DNA from: Methanococcoides sp. LMO-2
GTDB lineage: Archaea > Halobacteriota > Methanosarcinia > Methanosarcinales > Methanosarcinaceae
Direction of reading: 5' to 3'
Assembly: GCF_038432375.1 (NCBI RefSeq)
Contig: NZ_JBCAUS010000002.1
Span: forward strand, 808,282 to 872,281
Length of the DNA stretch: 64,000 nt
Shown here: one piece after another, positions 51,994 through 61,768 of the stretch
Numbering within the stretch: the stretch's first letter is position 1
How the letters are laid out: every line of letters begins with the position of its first letter
Position numbers and translations under genes: made by a program
Notes under the pieces: generated by a model
The model's database searches: none
The model's input: the letters and a program-made list of their open reading frames with translations, nothing else
What the model was told of the DNA's origin: nothing

Positions 51994-52881
51994 ATGACAT
52001 CATCGTACCTAATGACTTTTATAATGGCACCGATACTGATATGCCTTATAGCAGTAGCATATTACATCTTTGTTCCAAAAGATTTCAAACGTGATCATGA
52101 AACAAACTGGAGAAAGATGTTTTCTCTGAGAACATTACCATATTTGGTATCAGCCTGTTTTGTTTACCTTCTTGTAAAATCCCAGCTCGCATTTGTGATG
52201 TTTCTGGGCAAATTTCCGGAAACCAGTTATGCAAGCTACATGATACGGATAGAAGGAGATGCGGTCGCATATTTCCAGAACTTTGCAACGCCGTTGTTGA
52301 CATATACCAGTGCTTTCGTTTACCTGATAGGATTTTCATTCCTGTTGATATTCACTTTCCTCTTGTTTATGTACACACAACAGCACGAATACCTGCAGGA
52401 ATATACTATCGCTTTTGTATCCATATACCTTATAGCACTACCTTTTTACATCTACGTACCCGTACCGGTAACAGGTTTTACACTACCGAATGTCGTACCC
52501 CTGTTGTACAACATAAGTCCAATTATACTACAGGGTGTAATGATAGTGGACCCGTTCCTTGACAACTGTTTTCCCAGCCTTCATGCAGCATTGTCTGTTA
52601 TGGCCATGCTAATGGTGCTTAGAACCGATTTCAAGAGGTTCAAGATCTTTGCAGTAGCACTTACAATTGCGATCCAGTTCACGATCCTCTATCTTGGAAT
52701 ACACTGGATCACTGACATGATCGGAGGGATCGTTCTTGCCCTGGGAACTTATTGTATTGCAACCCGATACAGGAAGAATATACTGAGAATACCGGAACTT
52801 ATCTTTGCTACCTTTGAAAAAAGGACAGAACTCTTCGAGACCGTTAATTCGGTCCTTTTATCAAAAGGCCTCATCAAATGA
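51994..52881 (+). CDS. PAP2-superfamily membrane phosphatase/phosphotransferase
   Basis: 295 residues with six or more helices. Conserved PAP2 motifs: FPSLHAALSVM (about 190-200), with the catalytic histidine, and GIHWITDMIGGIVLALG (about 228-244), with the second histidine and aspartate. The arrangement with a long N-terminal membrane part resembles inositolphosphotransferase Aur1-like proteins, so it could transfer a polar head group in lipid synthesis or dephosphorylate a lipid carrier. Substrate not determinable. It stands alone, 84 nt before the nucleotide-sugar dehydrogenase. Confidence 0.8.
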   Translation: MTSSYLMTFIMAPILICLIAVAYYIFVPKDFKRDHETNWRKMFSLRTLPYLVSACFVYLLVKSQLAFVMFLGKFPETSYASYMIRIEGDAVAYFQNFATPLLTYTSAFVYLIGFSFLLIFTFLLFMYTQQHEYLQEYTIAFVSIYLIALPFYIYVPVPVTGFTLPNVVPLLYNISPIILQGVMIVDPFLDNCFPSLHAALSVMAMLMVLRTDFKRFKIFAVALTIAIQFTILYLGIHWITDMIGGIVLALGTYCIATRYRKNILRIPELIFATFEKRTELFETVNSVLLSKGLIK

Positions 52882-52965
52882 GAAGATGAATACTGTCCTT
52901 TTGAAAAGAATAAATACTATTCAATAGAATATATGTTATGGTACTTGCATTTACTTTAGGATAAA

Positions 52966-54414
52966 ATGGAGATAGTGGTTACCATGACAGAAAAATTGGG
53001 TTCGATCCTCGAAAACAGAGGACCTATCAAAAAAATAGGCGTACTTGGAATGGGATACGTAGGAATCCCTGCAGCTGCTCTTTTTGCAAACTCCGACAGT
53101 TTTGATCATGTTCTGGGATTCCAGAGAGATTCACAGAGTTCCGGTTACAAGATAGGTATGTTGAACAATGGGGAAAGCCCCCTCAAAGGGGAGGAACCTG
53201 GCCTGGAAGAACTGCTGAAAAAGGTCGTTGGCGAAGATAAGTTCGAATGCACACCGGACTTTTCAAGGATATCAGAACTTGATGCGGTAACCCTTGCAAT
53301 ACAAACACCATTCTCCGACCCCTCAAGTCTTCTTCCCGACTTCAGTGCACTCACTGAAGGCATACACAATGTGGGGAAGTATCTGAAAGAAGGCATGCTG
53401 GTAGTTCTGGAATCCACCATAACTCCTGGAACCACGGACACGCTTGCCCGACAGATCCTTGAAGAAGAATCCGGGCTTACCGCCGGTGAGGACTTTGCGC
53501 TTGCACACGCCCCTGAAAGGGTCATGGTGGGGCGCCTGCTGAAGAACATACAGGAGCACGACCGTATTGTGGGCGGTATCGATGAGGCCAGCACAAAGAG
53601 AGCAGTGGAACTTTACAGTCCGGTGCTCACAAAGGGAAAGATAATACCCATGACAGCAAGGGCCGCAGAAGTTACCAAGACCGCAGAGAACACCTTCAGG
53701 GACCTCCAGATAGCAGCCATCAACCAGCTGGCACTGTACTGTGAGGCCATGGGCATCAATGTCTACGATGTAAGAACAGGTATCGACAGCCTCAAAGGCG
53801 AAGGCATTACACGTGCAATATTATATCCGGGTGCCGGTGTGGGAGGACATTGCCTTACAAAGGACACGTATCATCTTGAAAGAGGAGTCACAACCAGTGG
53901 TGGAACACTTGACTATCCTGATGACATGGATTCCATATTCGTCCTTGCAAGAAAGGTGAATGATTTCATGCCAAAGCACATGTTCCACCTGACAAAAGAA
54001 GCACTCAAGCGCATCGACAGGGAAGTGAAAGGTTCAAAGGTCGCAATACTTGGATGGGCATTTATCAATGACTCCGATGATGCGCGCAACCCGCCTTCTG
54101 AGCCATATAGGGACCTTCTGGTGAACGAGGGAGCAAATGTAATGGTACATGACCCGCATGTGCTGAACTACCCCCGTGTGGAGATCATGAAGGACCTGGA
54201 CGAAGTTATCAAAGATGCTGATGTCGTGGCAATACTGACCGGGCACTCCCAATACTTCGAGCTGAAGCCTTCACAACTAAAGGCACTGACAGGAAAGGCA
54301 AACACAGTTATTGTAGATGGAAGGAACGTTGTGGACCCTGATATATACATCAGCAATGGCTTTGTGTACAAGGGAATCGGGCGAGGGGATAAGAACGAAC
54401 ATACTATTGTCTGA
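52966..54414 (+). CDS. Nucleotide-sugar dehydrogenase (UDP-ManNAc/UDP-GlcNAc 6-dehydrogenase type)
   Basis: 482 residues, NAD-dependent four-electron oxidation of a UDP-HexNAc to the uronic acid. NAD loop GMGYVGIPAAALF (about 28-40), AHAPERVMVGRLLKNI (about 179-194), AEVTKTAENTFRDLQIA (about 231-247), the catalytic cysteine in GAGVGGHCLTKDTY (about 293-306) and a C-terminal domain with LGWAFINDSDDARNPPS. It could supply UDP-GlcNAcA to the cassette at 1182-3889. The start is either ATG 52966 (weak AGGATA upstream) or ATG 52984; I keep the first. Confidence 0.9.
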   Translation: MEIVVTMTEKLGSILENRGPIKKIGVLGMGYVGIPAAALFANSDSFDHVLGFQRDSQSSGYKIGMLNNGESPLKGEEPGLEELLKKVVGEDKFECTPDFSRISELDAVTLAIQTPFSDPSSLLPDFSALTEGIHNVGKYLKEGMLVVLESTITPGTTDTLARQILEEESGLTAGEDFALAHAPERVMVGRLLKNIQEHDRIVGGIDEASTKRAVELYSPVLTKGKIIPMTARAAEVTKTAENTFRDLQIAAINQLALYCEAMGINVYDVRTGIDSLKGEGITRAILYPGAGVGGHCLTKDTYHLERGVTTSGGTLDYPDDMDSIFVLARKVNDFMPKHMFHLTKEALKRIDREVKGSKVAILGWAFINDSDDARNPPSEPYRDLLVNEGANVMVHDPHVLNYPRVEIMKDLDEVIKDADVVAILTGHSQYFELKPSQLKALTGKANTVIVDGRNVVDPDIYISNGFVYKGIGRGDKNEHTIV

Positions 54415-54701
54415 GCGATATTCTGCTTGAACATTGATTAGCATAAGACAGAGAGAAGTTAGAGGGTGGAAAGAGGTAGGTTAAAGATAGATCAGATCTC
54501 GTTCCAACTGACCATTCAGGCCAACAGGATGAAAAGAGGATGTGGTTGAGAGAATTACAACCCATCTTCACTTATTTTTAGCAACTGCCGCGTCCATGCA
54601 TTATAGAACCAGTTTTAAATTTATCTGAAGACTAAAGAATCTGGGAATATTTTAATAATTGCCGACAATATGGTTGTGCAAACCTTCCAGAGATAAAAAA
54701 C
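54415..54701. other. Intergenic stretch before the secretion ATPase
   Basis: 287 bases. Contains no gene I can support. A TATA-like TTTTAAATTTATC around 54614-54626 faces the ATPase gene and would give a leader of about 60 nt. No repeat or RNA is recognised. Confidence 0.35.
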
Positions 54702-57014
54702 GTGACACTCCGAAGTTATTTGCACAATTTCATTAGTAAAGATAAGCAGGAATCCAAAAGTGTCTGCCAGTACAGGGTACGCCAGACAAAGAACCAGAGG
54801 ACCATACAGGTAGATTGTTCCCAATGCAAACAGTCATCAACTCTCAATGATCCTGCCTGTCGTGAAAGATTGTTTGATATCATACTCACAGAACCCATAT
54901 CAAACAGGCTTGTACTTTCCCACCTTTATGAACGCGACTATGAAGGAAATGAGATCGCAGTCATCTATGAACTTGCAAAGTTTGGAGATGCCCTTTTAAA
55001 TTACAAGGATGTGCGACTTACATCCAATTGTTCACACAGGGAAGCCGACAAATGCACTTCATACAGGAAAAAGTTGATTGACAATGTTCTGGAGTGCTCA
55101 AAGAATGATCCTGTTACTGCGTGCAAATTTCTAAAGGAAACTGGGATCGATGGCAACGAATACCCTAACCACCCGGAATGCCATGACTGTGTTGCAGACT
55201 TCAGATCGACCATCCGGGAAATGCAGGACATCGCTTCTGAGATCAGTATCATTCACTACTTCAGGACAGAACAAGATTCCCGGCACGATGCTGATAACAA
55301 TGACAACTCCCGGACAGTTTTTGATTATGACAGCTACATCAAGCCCCACGTAAGGCCTGCTTTTTCAACTTCCCGCATATACACGGAACCACCTGGAAAT
55401 ACACGATTCATGGAATGCTACGACGTCAGGAACAATGCAGGGAGAATGCTCCAGATATCCATCTATGAAATGACGGACAGACCTGAGAAGCTTTACATGG
55501 CAATTCCCCTTGAGTACAACCTTGGACATGAAGGTCTTGGCCTGATCGAAAGGGTCAGGAAAAAGCTGATACGATTCCGTCCTGAGAATATGAACTTCGC
55601 TGATCCTGTGAACTCAAGGGAATATATCTACAGGATCGGGAAGCAAATGCTTGAGGAAGATGCAAAACTGCATGAGATCGCCCTTACGCCTTTTGAGACC
55701 ATGGCATATTCAGACCTTCTTGCAAAATACACAACAGGTCTCGGGATACTGGAGGATGTGCTTTCAGACCCGAAGATCACGGATGTATATGTGAACGCAC
55801 CTGCAGACATCAATCCGATTCATGTGGTCGTGGACGGAGATGAATGCATCACCAACATATTCCTCTCACAGGACGACCTGGACTCAATGGTCTCGAGGTT
55901 CAGGGCCATTAGCGGAAGACCTTTCGGAGAAGCAACACCGGTACTGGAAATGGAACTGGCCGAATTCGGGGTCCGTGTATCAGTTATCGGCGATCCTTTG
56001 AGTGCCAACGGCCTTGCTTATGCCTTCAGGAAGCATGCAAGGACCCCGTGGACACTGCCTAAGCTGATCAACACCGGTTCGATCTCACCCCTTACTGCCG
56101 GCCTCCTGAGCTTCCTCATGGATGGGGAGGCATCGATCCTTGTGGCCGGAGAGGTGGGCGCAGGGAAGACATCCCTGCTATCCGCCATGATGATGGAGAT
56201 CCCCCAGAAATACCGCATCCTGACGATAGAAGACACAAGGGAACTCCCCATAGAGGACCTGCAGCAGCTTGGATGGAAGATACAGGGCATGAACTCACGC
56301 TCATCGATACTGAACACAAGCATCGAAGTGAAACCCGATGTTGCACTACGGGCAGCCCTGCGTCTTGGGAATTCCTCGCTTGTGATAGGAGAGGTCAGGG
56401 GACCCGAGGTAAAAGTGCTCTACGAGGCCATGCAGGTAGGTACAGCAGGGAATTCTGTCCTTGGAACCATACACGGGGCATCTACAAGGTCGGTCTATGA
56501 GCGCATAGTCCATACTCTCGGCGTGCCCCCTGCATCCTTCAAGTCCACCGATGCAGTGGTGGTCTGTACCAACACAAGGATTGGAGGAAGCATGAGCAAA
56601 AAACGCAGGGTAACGCAGATCTCGGAAGTGTCCACAGGGTGGGATGAGGATGCCACACCGGAGGAGATATTCACAGAGATAATGCAGTACAGCACCGTTG
56701 AGGACTCATTGATACCCACTGACATACTGGACAGGGGGCAGTCCGAGCTCATCGGGAAGATCGCACGCAAATGGGGGATAGCCATCGATGATGCATCACT
56801 CAACATACGCGTAAGGGCAAGGATAAAGCAGAAGATAGCCAGTGCCGGCACTCTCAATCCCGGATTTCTGGAAGCAGATGTGGTCAGCAAGGCCAACAAC
56901 GCCTTCTGGCTGTATATGGACATGGAAAAACATGGCACCTGCGGACCGGACTATGAAAGGGTATATGAGAAATGGAATCGCTGGTTCGACAATTTCTCCG
57001 CTTCCCGGGTTTAA
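54702..57014 (+). CDS. Type II/IV secretion (pilus-type) ATPase with cysteine-rich N-terminus
   Basis: 770 residues starting with GTG. The C-terminal 450 residues are a TadA/FlaI-like secretion ATPase: AGEVGAGKTSLLSAM Walker A (about residues 481-495), IEDTRELP Asp box, SSLVIGEVRGPE Walker B (about 561-572) and TIHGAST His box. The N-terminal 170 residues hold about a dozen cysteines, in part as pairs (DCSQC, HPECHDC, NCSHREADKC), so a metal site is likely. It powers assembly of a type IV pilus-like structure. It is followed after 12 nt by its membrane platform gene. No pilin gene is adjacent. Confidence 0.9.
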   Translation: MTLRSYLHNFISKDKQESKSVCQYRVRQTKNQRTIQVDCSQCKQSSTLNDPACRERLFDIILTEPISNRLVLSHLYERDYEGNEIAVIYELAKFGDALLNYKDVRLTSNCSHREADKCTSYRKKLIDNVLECSKNDPVTACKFLKETGIDGNEYPNHPECHDCVADFRSTIREMQDIASEISIIHYFRTEQDSRHDADNNDNSRTVFDYDSYIKPHVRPAFSTSRIYTEPPGNTRFMECYDVRNNAGRMLQISIYEMTDRPEKLYMAIPLEYNLGHEGLGLIERVRKKLIRFRPENMNFADPVNSREYIYRIGKQMLEEDAKLHEIALTPFETMAYSDLLAKYTTGLGILEDVLSDPKITDVYVNAPADINPIHVVVDGDECITNIFLSQDDLDSMVSRFRAISGRPFGEATPVLEMELAEFGVRVSVIGDPLSANGLAYAFRKHARTPWTLPKLINTGSISPLTAGLLSFLMDGEASILVAGEVGAGKTSLLSAMMMEIPQKYRILTIEDTRELPIEDLQQLGWKIQGMNSRSSILNTSIEVKPDVALRAALRLGNSSLVIGEVRGPEVKVLYEAMQVGTAGNSVLGTIHGASTRSVYERIVHTLGVPPASFKSTDAVVVCTNTRIGGSMSKKRRVTQISEVSTGWDEDATPEEIFTEIMQYSTVEDSLIPTDILDRGQSELIGKIARKWGIAIDDASLNIRVRARIKQKIASAGTLNPGFLEADVVSKANNAFWLYMDMEKHGTCGPDYERVYEKWNRWFDNFSASRV

Positions 57015-57026
57015 AGGAGCGGTACG

Positions 57027-58973
57027 ATGGGAACAGGAATATCAGAGAACTGGTACGTTCGTGGATGCAGGTTCACATCCCGACATTTTTCCAGGTTCAT
57101 AAGGGACATTGATGCCTTCTCAACAAAGGCTGAAAGATCGGTCAGCCAGGAATACCGTGATGCTGTGATCTTTACGGGATCCGTGATAGAACCTTTCGAG
57201 ACCGTCCTGTTCTCTTATGTCGGATCACTGACAGCGCTTGCCATGTTCCTTCTTCTGGATGTCATCCTGTTCCGCATCACAACGTTCAATCCGACTGTGC
57301 TGACATTCGTGGCCGTAATGACATTGCTGGTGCCTTTGGGAATACTGTTCTACCTCAGCGAATATGTGAAAATACACGCCAGGTACATGAAGATACAGTC
57401 CATCGGCGACATACCTGAGGTCCTGAGCTATGTTGTCATGTCCATGAGGCTTGTCTCTAACATGGAAAAGGCAATCCATTTTGCTGCCCTCAATTCCACA
57501 AGGCCACTTGCAAACGACCTCAGGAAGATGCTCTGGAACCTGCAGGTTCGCATGTATTCAAGCATGGATGATGCGCTACTGGACTTTGCACAGATGTGGG
57601 GGAAGAATAGCGAGCATTTCAAACGTTCCCTTCACCTGATCAAAAGTTCCACCAGCGAACCCGATGAGGCACAGAGGGTGATCACACTTAACCGCGCCCT
57701 GGACATCGTGCTGGAGGGAACAAAGGAGATGATGGAACAGTATGCAGTACGCCTGAAGACTCCCACATACATCCTTTATTCCATTTTTATCCTCATTCCC
57801 CTGGCGCTTGTGGCACTCCTGCCTGCCGTTACTGTAGTCGGGATAAGGTTCGATGCAGTGACCCTCGTAATACTTTATGACCTTGTTCTCCCGATAGCCA
57901 CCTTTGCATACGCGGAATACATCCTCATGCAACGCCCGGCAACTTTCCTGCCCCAGGCAATTCCGGAAACTCACCCGGGACTGAAAGGCATAGCCAGAAA
58001 AAGGAAAGTTGCAACGGTCGTTGCAGTTGTGATCGGTATTCTGGTCAGTTCATCAGGATACATAGCCATCTTTTTTGGCAATCCGATGAATATCATCTCA
58101 ACCGGGACCCTGGAAGGGATAATTCCACCTGCACTGTTTGTCATCTGGGGGATAGTGATCGCATTTTCGATATACATGAACACAGTATATTCACCATACA
58201 AGAAGATACGGGACGATATCCGGAAGATGGAAAGCGAATTTGCCGATGCGTTGTTCATACTGGGCAGAAGGATCTCCGAAGGACGTTCTGCAGAGGAATC
58301 ATTCGCCCACACCTCCAAAACAATGGAAGGATCGCATATCGGAAAAATGTTCGAAAGGATCTCCATCAACCTGATCACCATGCGAACGAACATAAGGTCA
58401 GCGATCTTCGACGAGGAGTTCGGGGCTTTCAGGGATGTTTACTCGGACAGGATACAGACCACAATGATAATGTTCACGGAAAGTGTGCACAAGAGCCACC
58501 TTTCAGCAGGAGTTGCCATCATTAAGCTTGCAGACCACCTGAAAGAACTACAGGCCGTGGAGAAGAACATCAGGCATTCACTGTATGATATGACATCCAC
58601 CATGAGAACAACAGCCTGCATATTCGCACCCCTTATCGCAGGTGTGACCATAGCTCTCTCGGAGGTCATCGCTAGGATCCTTCAGGACGTCGCTGAAGGC
58701 ATTTCAAGGCTCCCCCAGAACCTCGTACCCGGTCCGGCACAGATATCGCCTGAGAACCTTCACCAGACAATTGCACCGGACCTTTTCATGCTGTCAATTG
58801 GAGTCTACCTGATTCTCATCACAGCCATCCTTGTGAGATTCTCAAGCACCATAGAGAACGGAGGAGAAAGAACACAGTTCCTGTACGACCTCGGTCAATC
58901 GTTGCCGATCGCTATAATCGTTTTCACGGTCACAACGGTGGTCTCAAGGATATTCTTCAGGGGATTGATATGA
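57027..58973 (+). CDS. Archaeal type II/IV secretion platform protein (TadC/FlaJ-like, duplicated)
   Basis: 648-residue membrane protein with two T2SSF-type halves: helices near 70-110, a cytoplasmic helical domain (IGDIPEVLSYVVMSMRLV near 130), helices near 250-295, then a second set near 330-390, a second cytoplasmic domain (FADALFILGRRISEGRSAEE near 408-427) and final helices near 530-640. This is the usual partner of the secretion ATPase. GGAGCGGTACG precedes the ATG. Same operon as the gene before it. Confidence 0.9.
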   Translation: MGTGISENWYVRGCRFTSRHFSRFIRDIDAFSTKAERSVSQEYRDAVIFTGSVIEPFETVLFSYVGSLTALAMFLLLDVILFRITTFNPTVLTFVAVMTLLVPLGILFYLSEYVKIHARYMKIQSIGDIPEVLSYVVMSMRLVSNMEKAIHFAALNSTRPLANDLRKMLWNLQVRMYSSMDDALLDFAQMWGKNSEHFKRSLHLIKSSTSEPDEAQRVITLNRALDIVLEGTKEMMEQYAVRLKTPTYILYSIFILIPLALVALLPAVTVVGIRFDAVTLVILYDLVLPIATFAYAEYILMQRPATFLPQAIPETHPGLKGIARKRKVATVVAVVIGILVSSSGYIAIFFGNPMNIISTGTLEGIIPPALFVIWGIVIAFSIYMNTVYSPYKKIRDDIRKMESEFADALFILGRRISEGRSAEESFAHTSKTMEGSHIGKMFERISINLITMRTNIRSAIFDEEFGAFRDVYSDRIQTTMIMFTESVHKSHLSAGVAIIKLADHLKELQAVEKNIRHSLYDMTSTMRTTACIFAPLIAGVTIALSEVIARILQDVAEGISRLPQNLVPGPAQISPENLHQTIAPDLFMLSIGVYLILITAILVRFSSTIENGGERTQFLYDLGQSLPIAIIVFTVTTVVSRIFFRGLI

Positions 58974-59010
58974 CAATGTTAAGAAGTAAAATTTAAAAAA
59001 AATAGCAACC

Positions 59011-59040
59011 AATCAATCAATCAATCAATCATTCAATAGA
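59011..59040. repeat. CAAT tetranucleotide repeat
   Basis: Five to six copies of AATC/CAAT in a row from 59007, degenerating into ATTCAATAGATCAATC. It lies between convergent genes. Simple repeat, possibly part of the terminator zone. Confidence 0.8.
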
Positions 59041-59226
59041 TCAATCCACATATACAAGAGCTTTCACGGGGCACACGCTGATGCACTTCATGCAGACAGT
59101 GCATTTGCTGTAATCAATTGTGGCCTTTCCATCTCTTATTTGCAAAGCTCCAAAGGGACAAATGTTATCGCATTTGCCACAGTTGTTGCATCCGATGACA
59201 GCTATATATCCTTCCGGGTGACTCAT
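59041..59226 (-). CDS. 2[4Fe-4S] ferredoxin
   Basis: 61 residues with two complete cluster motifs: CNNCGKCDNICP (about 13-24) and CTVCMKCISVCP (about 42-53). A small electron carrier of the clostridial type, cytoplasmic. It begins MSHPEGYIAVIG and is divergent from the radical SAM gene 69 bases away, so it may donate electrons to that enzyme. Ends KALVYVD. Confidence 0.93.
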   Translation of the reverse strand: MSHPEGYIAVIGCNNCGKCDNICPFGALQIRDGKATIDYSKCTVCMKCISVCPVKALVYVD

Positions 59227-59295
59227 CTGCGAACAATTAGGTCACAACATACATACACTTTTGTATTTAAATCAGGCTTATATACGAGAGGAGAT

Positions 59296-60354
59296 ATGAA
59301 CCACAGCATGAAAGGGATGGTCCGCACAGATAAGGGGTCTTTCTACACATACCTCACAAGAGGCTGCAAACTATGCCAGCAGGGTGCCAAGATGGTGCTC
59401 TTCATTACAGGCATATGCAACAGAGGATGCTTCTATTGTCCGCTATCGGACGAAAGAAAGAAGGATGATACCTATGCCAATGAGCGTCTGGTGAAGGACG
59501 ATGAAGATGTTATCGATGAAGCGATCCGGATGGATGCCCTGGGAACAGGCATCACCGGTGGAGAACCACTAATAAGACCGGAACTTGTCCTTCATTATAT
59601 CAGACTTCTGAAAGAAAGGTTCGGCAAGGACCACCACATACATCTTTACACTTCAATAGCCCCGAAAAGGGATTTGCTAAAAGCCCTTTCTGAAGCAGGA
59701 CTTGATGAAATAAGGTTCCACCCGCCTGAGCAATTATGGAAAGAGCTTAAAGGCTCTGATTTTGAACGTGCCATAAGGGATTCCATTGAGCTTGGAATGG
59801 AAGCAGGAATGGAACTGCCATCAATAGAAGGAGTAAACGATGTCGAAGAGGTTGTCATCAATACAGGCTGTTTCCTGAACCTCAACGAGCTTGAATTCTC
59901 GGACACGAATGCCATAGAGATGAAAGAGAGGAACTTCGTGCTCAAGGATGACATGAGCAATGCTGTGGAAGGATCGGAAGAATTTGCACTGGAGCTGGCA
60001 GACAAGCTGCCTAAGATACACTTCTGTTCGTCGAGATACAAGGATGCCGGACAACTGCGTGAGCGTCTGCTAAGGACTGCAAGAAAGACAGCACGAGAGC
60101 TTGACGAGATCACTGAGGAAGGAACGATCGTCTATGGTTCTCTTGAGGGTGCTGATACTGATAAAATGGTAGGGATATTGCATAGCTTCGAAGTACCGGA
60201 AGACCTTTTTGAAGTAAAGGGCAACACTGTGGAATTACCCTGGTGGATAATCGAGGAAATAGCAGAAGAACTTAAAGAAGAAGGCCTTATCCCGTCGATC
60301 ATTGAGAGGTATCCCTTCGAAGACGGACTCGTAGTTGAAGTGATTCCGCTCTGA
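59296..60354 (+). CDS. Radical SAM protein, unknown substrate
   Basis: 352 residues from ATG 59296 (GAGAGGAG just upstream); the longer frame back to 59140 overlaps the ferredoxin gene and is unlikely. The cluster motif CNRGCFYC is at about residues 41-48. A preceding pair, CKLCQQG (about 24-30), is unusual, and GITGGEPL (about 84-91) is the SAM-binding GGE motif. The C-terminal half has one further conserved-looking cysteine pair region (NTGCFLNLNELEFSD, HFCSSRYKDAGQLR) but no domain I recognise. Found in methanogens as an uncharacterised family. Next to a ferredoxin. Confidence 0.8.
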   Translation: MNHSMKGMVRTDKGSFYTYLTRGCKLCQQGAKMVLFITGICNRGCFYCPLSDERKKDDTYANERLVKDDEDVIDEAIRMDALGTGITGGEPLIRPELVLHYIRLLKERFGKDHHIHLYTSIAPKRDLLKALSEAGLDEIRFHPPEQLWKELKGSDFERAIRDSIELGMEAGMELPSIEGVNDVEEVVINTGCFLNLNELEFSDTNAIEMKERNFVLKDDMSNAVEGSEEFALELADKLPKIHFCSSRYKDAGQLRERLLRTARKTARELDEITEEGTIVYGSLEGADTDKMVGILHSFEVPEDLFEVKGNTVELPWWIIEEIAEELKEEGLIPSIIERYPFEDGLVVEVIPL

Positions 60355-60466
60355 CACTAACATTTATAAGGATTAATGTTGTAGTGGAAACGCGTTCTGT
60401 ATCATAAAACAAATAAATTAGCATAAGTTTATAAATAGAAATTACATAGATGTAAATGAGGTGTTT

Positions 60467-60772
60467 GTGCTGGAGACTATTGAGGACCGGGTAAAGGCGA
60501 GGCTTATCAAATATTTAGGCCGTGATGATACAGGTATACGTGAAGATGTGCTGAAGCTCTTCCTTGAAGGTGGAACTTTCACAACAGGTGATGTCTACAA
60601 GCATCTTAATGAAAAGGAATTTGATGTGAGCTACAGAGGTGTTTCAGCCATGGTTGGCCTCATGAACACCAGGCTTGGCATACTGAGTATAGACGTAACT
60701 GGCGATCATAATCTTTACCTGTTGAAAGAAGACTATAAACCTATAGTTAAAGCAGTTCTTGATAACTACTGA
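60467..60772 (+). CDS. DUF2551 family protein
   Basis: 101 residues starting with GTG 60467, because AGGTG lies 3 nt before it; a GTG at 60461 overlaps that site. The pattern TIEDRVKARLIKYLGRDDTG (about 3-22), FTTGDVYKHLNEKEF, VSYRGVSAMVGLMNTRLGIL (about 48-67) suggests a winged-helix-like fold, so it might bind DNA. It is a methanogen family of unknown function. Precedes uppS by 53 nt in the same direction. Confidence 0.8.
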   Translation: MLETIEDRVKARLIKYLGRDDTGIREDVLKLFLEGGTFTTGDVYKHLNEKEFDVSYRGVSAMVGLMNTRLGILSIDVTGDHNLYLLKEDYKPIVKAVLDNY

Positions 60773-60825
60773 ACACCGCATGGTGTTAACATATCTTTTT
60801 TGATCGTTCTTTGGGAGGAATCTTC

Positions 60826-61677
60826 ATGATCAGATCCCTTATGAACCTCTTCTACAAGACCTATGAAAGGGCTCTTTCAAAAGATGTTAAGAGCGGAACT
60901 GTTCCCGAACATGTGGCCATAATCATGGATGGTAACCGCAGGTTCGCTAGCAGGCTTGGGAAAAGAACAAGCTATGGCCACTCAAAGGGCGCTGATGTGA
61001 CTGAAAAAGTAATAGAATGGTCATATGACATCGGTGTGAAAGAACTCACAGTCTATGCCTTTTCCACAGAGAACTTTAACAGGTCTTCCGACGAAACATT
61101 GCAGCTGTTTGATCTTATCGGAAGTAAGTTCGATTATATGAGAGAGAACGAACGAACTCATGAAAGAGAGATAAGAGTGCGTGTTATAGGAGACCATTCC
61201 CTTCTTCCGGAAGAGCTTCAGAAATCTGCCAGAAAGATAGAGCAGGCAACAAAAGACTACGACAAATTCAACCTGAATGTTGCACTTGCCTATGGTGGAA
61301 GGCAGGATATCGTCCAGGCTGTCAGGAAAATGGCAGATAAGGTCCTTAAAGGACAAATATCACTGGAAGATATCAACGAATCCACTATTGCCGATCATTT
61401 TTATCCTTCAGAAGGTGCAGCAGTCTCTAATGTTGACCTCATAATACGTACAGGCGGAAACGAAAGGATATCCAATTTCCTCCCCTGGCAGGCTAACGGG
61501 AATGAATGTGCCGCATATTTCTGCGCACCTTTCTGGCCCGAGTTTCGCAGGATCGACTTCTTAAGATCAATACGTATCTACCAGGCACGCCTGGCTGAAC
61601 AGAAGAAGAAAGAAAATCACCGAACAACCCATTTTCTTAAAGAAATTACCAAAACCGGTGATGGACATTGCCAATGA
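60826..61677 (+). CDS. uppS: Cis-prenyltransferase (undecaprenyl/dolichyl diphosphate synthase)
   Basis: 283 residues. Makes the long-chain polyprenyl carrier lipid from farnesyl or geranylgeranyl diphosphate and IPP, used for glycan assembly. IIMDGNRRFA with Asp35 is the catalytic motif; GHSKGADV, YAFSTENFNR (about 80-89) and RTGGNERISNFLPWQ (about 205-219) are all conserved. ATG 60826 is chosen because GGGAGGAATC lies upstream. In archaea the product carries N-glycans, a link to the sugar genes at 1-4 kb and 53 kb. Confidence 0.95.
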   Translation: MIRSLMNLFYKTYERALSKDVKSGTVPEHVAIIMDGNRRFASRLGKRTSYGHSKGADVTEKVIEWSYDIGVKELTVYAFSTENFNRSSDETLQLFDLIGSKFDYMRENERTHEREIRVRVIGDHSLLPEELQKSARKIEQATKDYDKFNLNVALAYGGRQDIVQAVRKMADKVLKGQISLEDINESTIADHFYPSEGAAVSNVDLIIRTGGNERISNFLPWQANGNECAAYFCAPFWPEFRRIDFLRSIRIYQARLAEQKKKENHRTTHFLKEITKTGDGHCQ

Positions 61678-61768
61678 TCCGACCTGATCGATCATGATCT
61701 GGACTATCTAACAAGATTCAGATCTAAAATAGGTAGTCACAAAGAAAAAGACAAATTGGAAAAAGTAG

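Noticed and set aside
59007-59040. CAAT repeat as a CRISPR or phase-variation tract
   Set aside because: Units are 4 bases without spacers, and the tract lies between convergent stops, not in a coding or promoter region.
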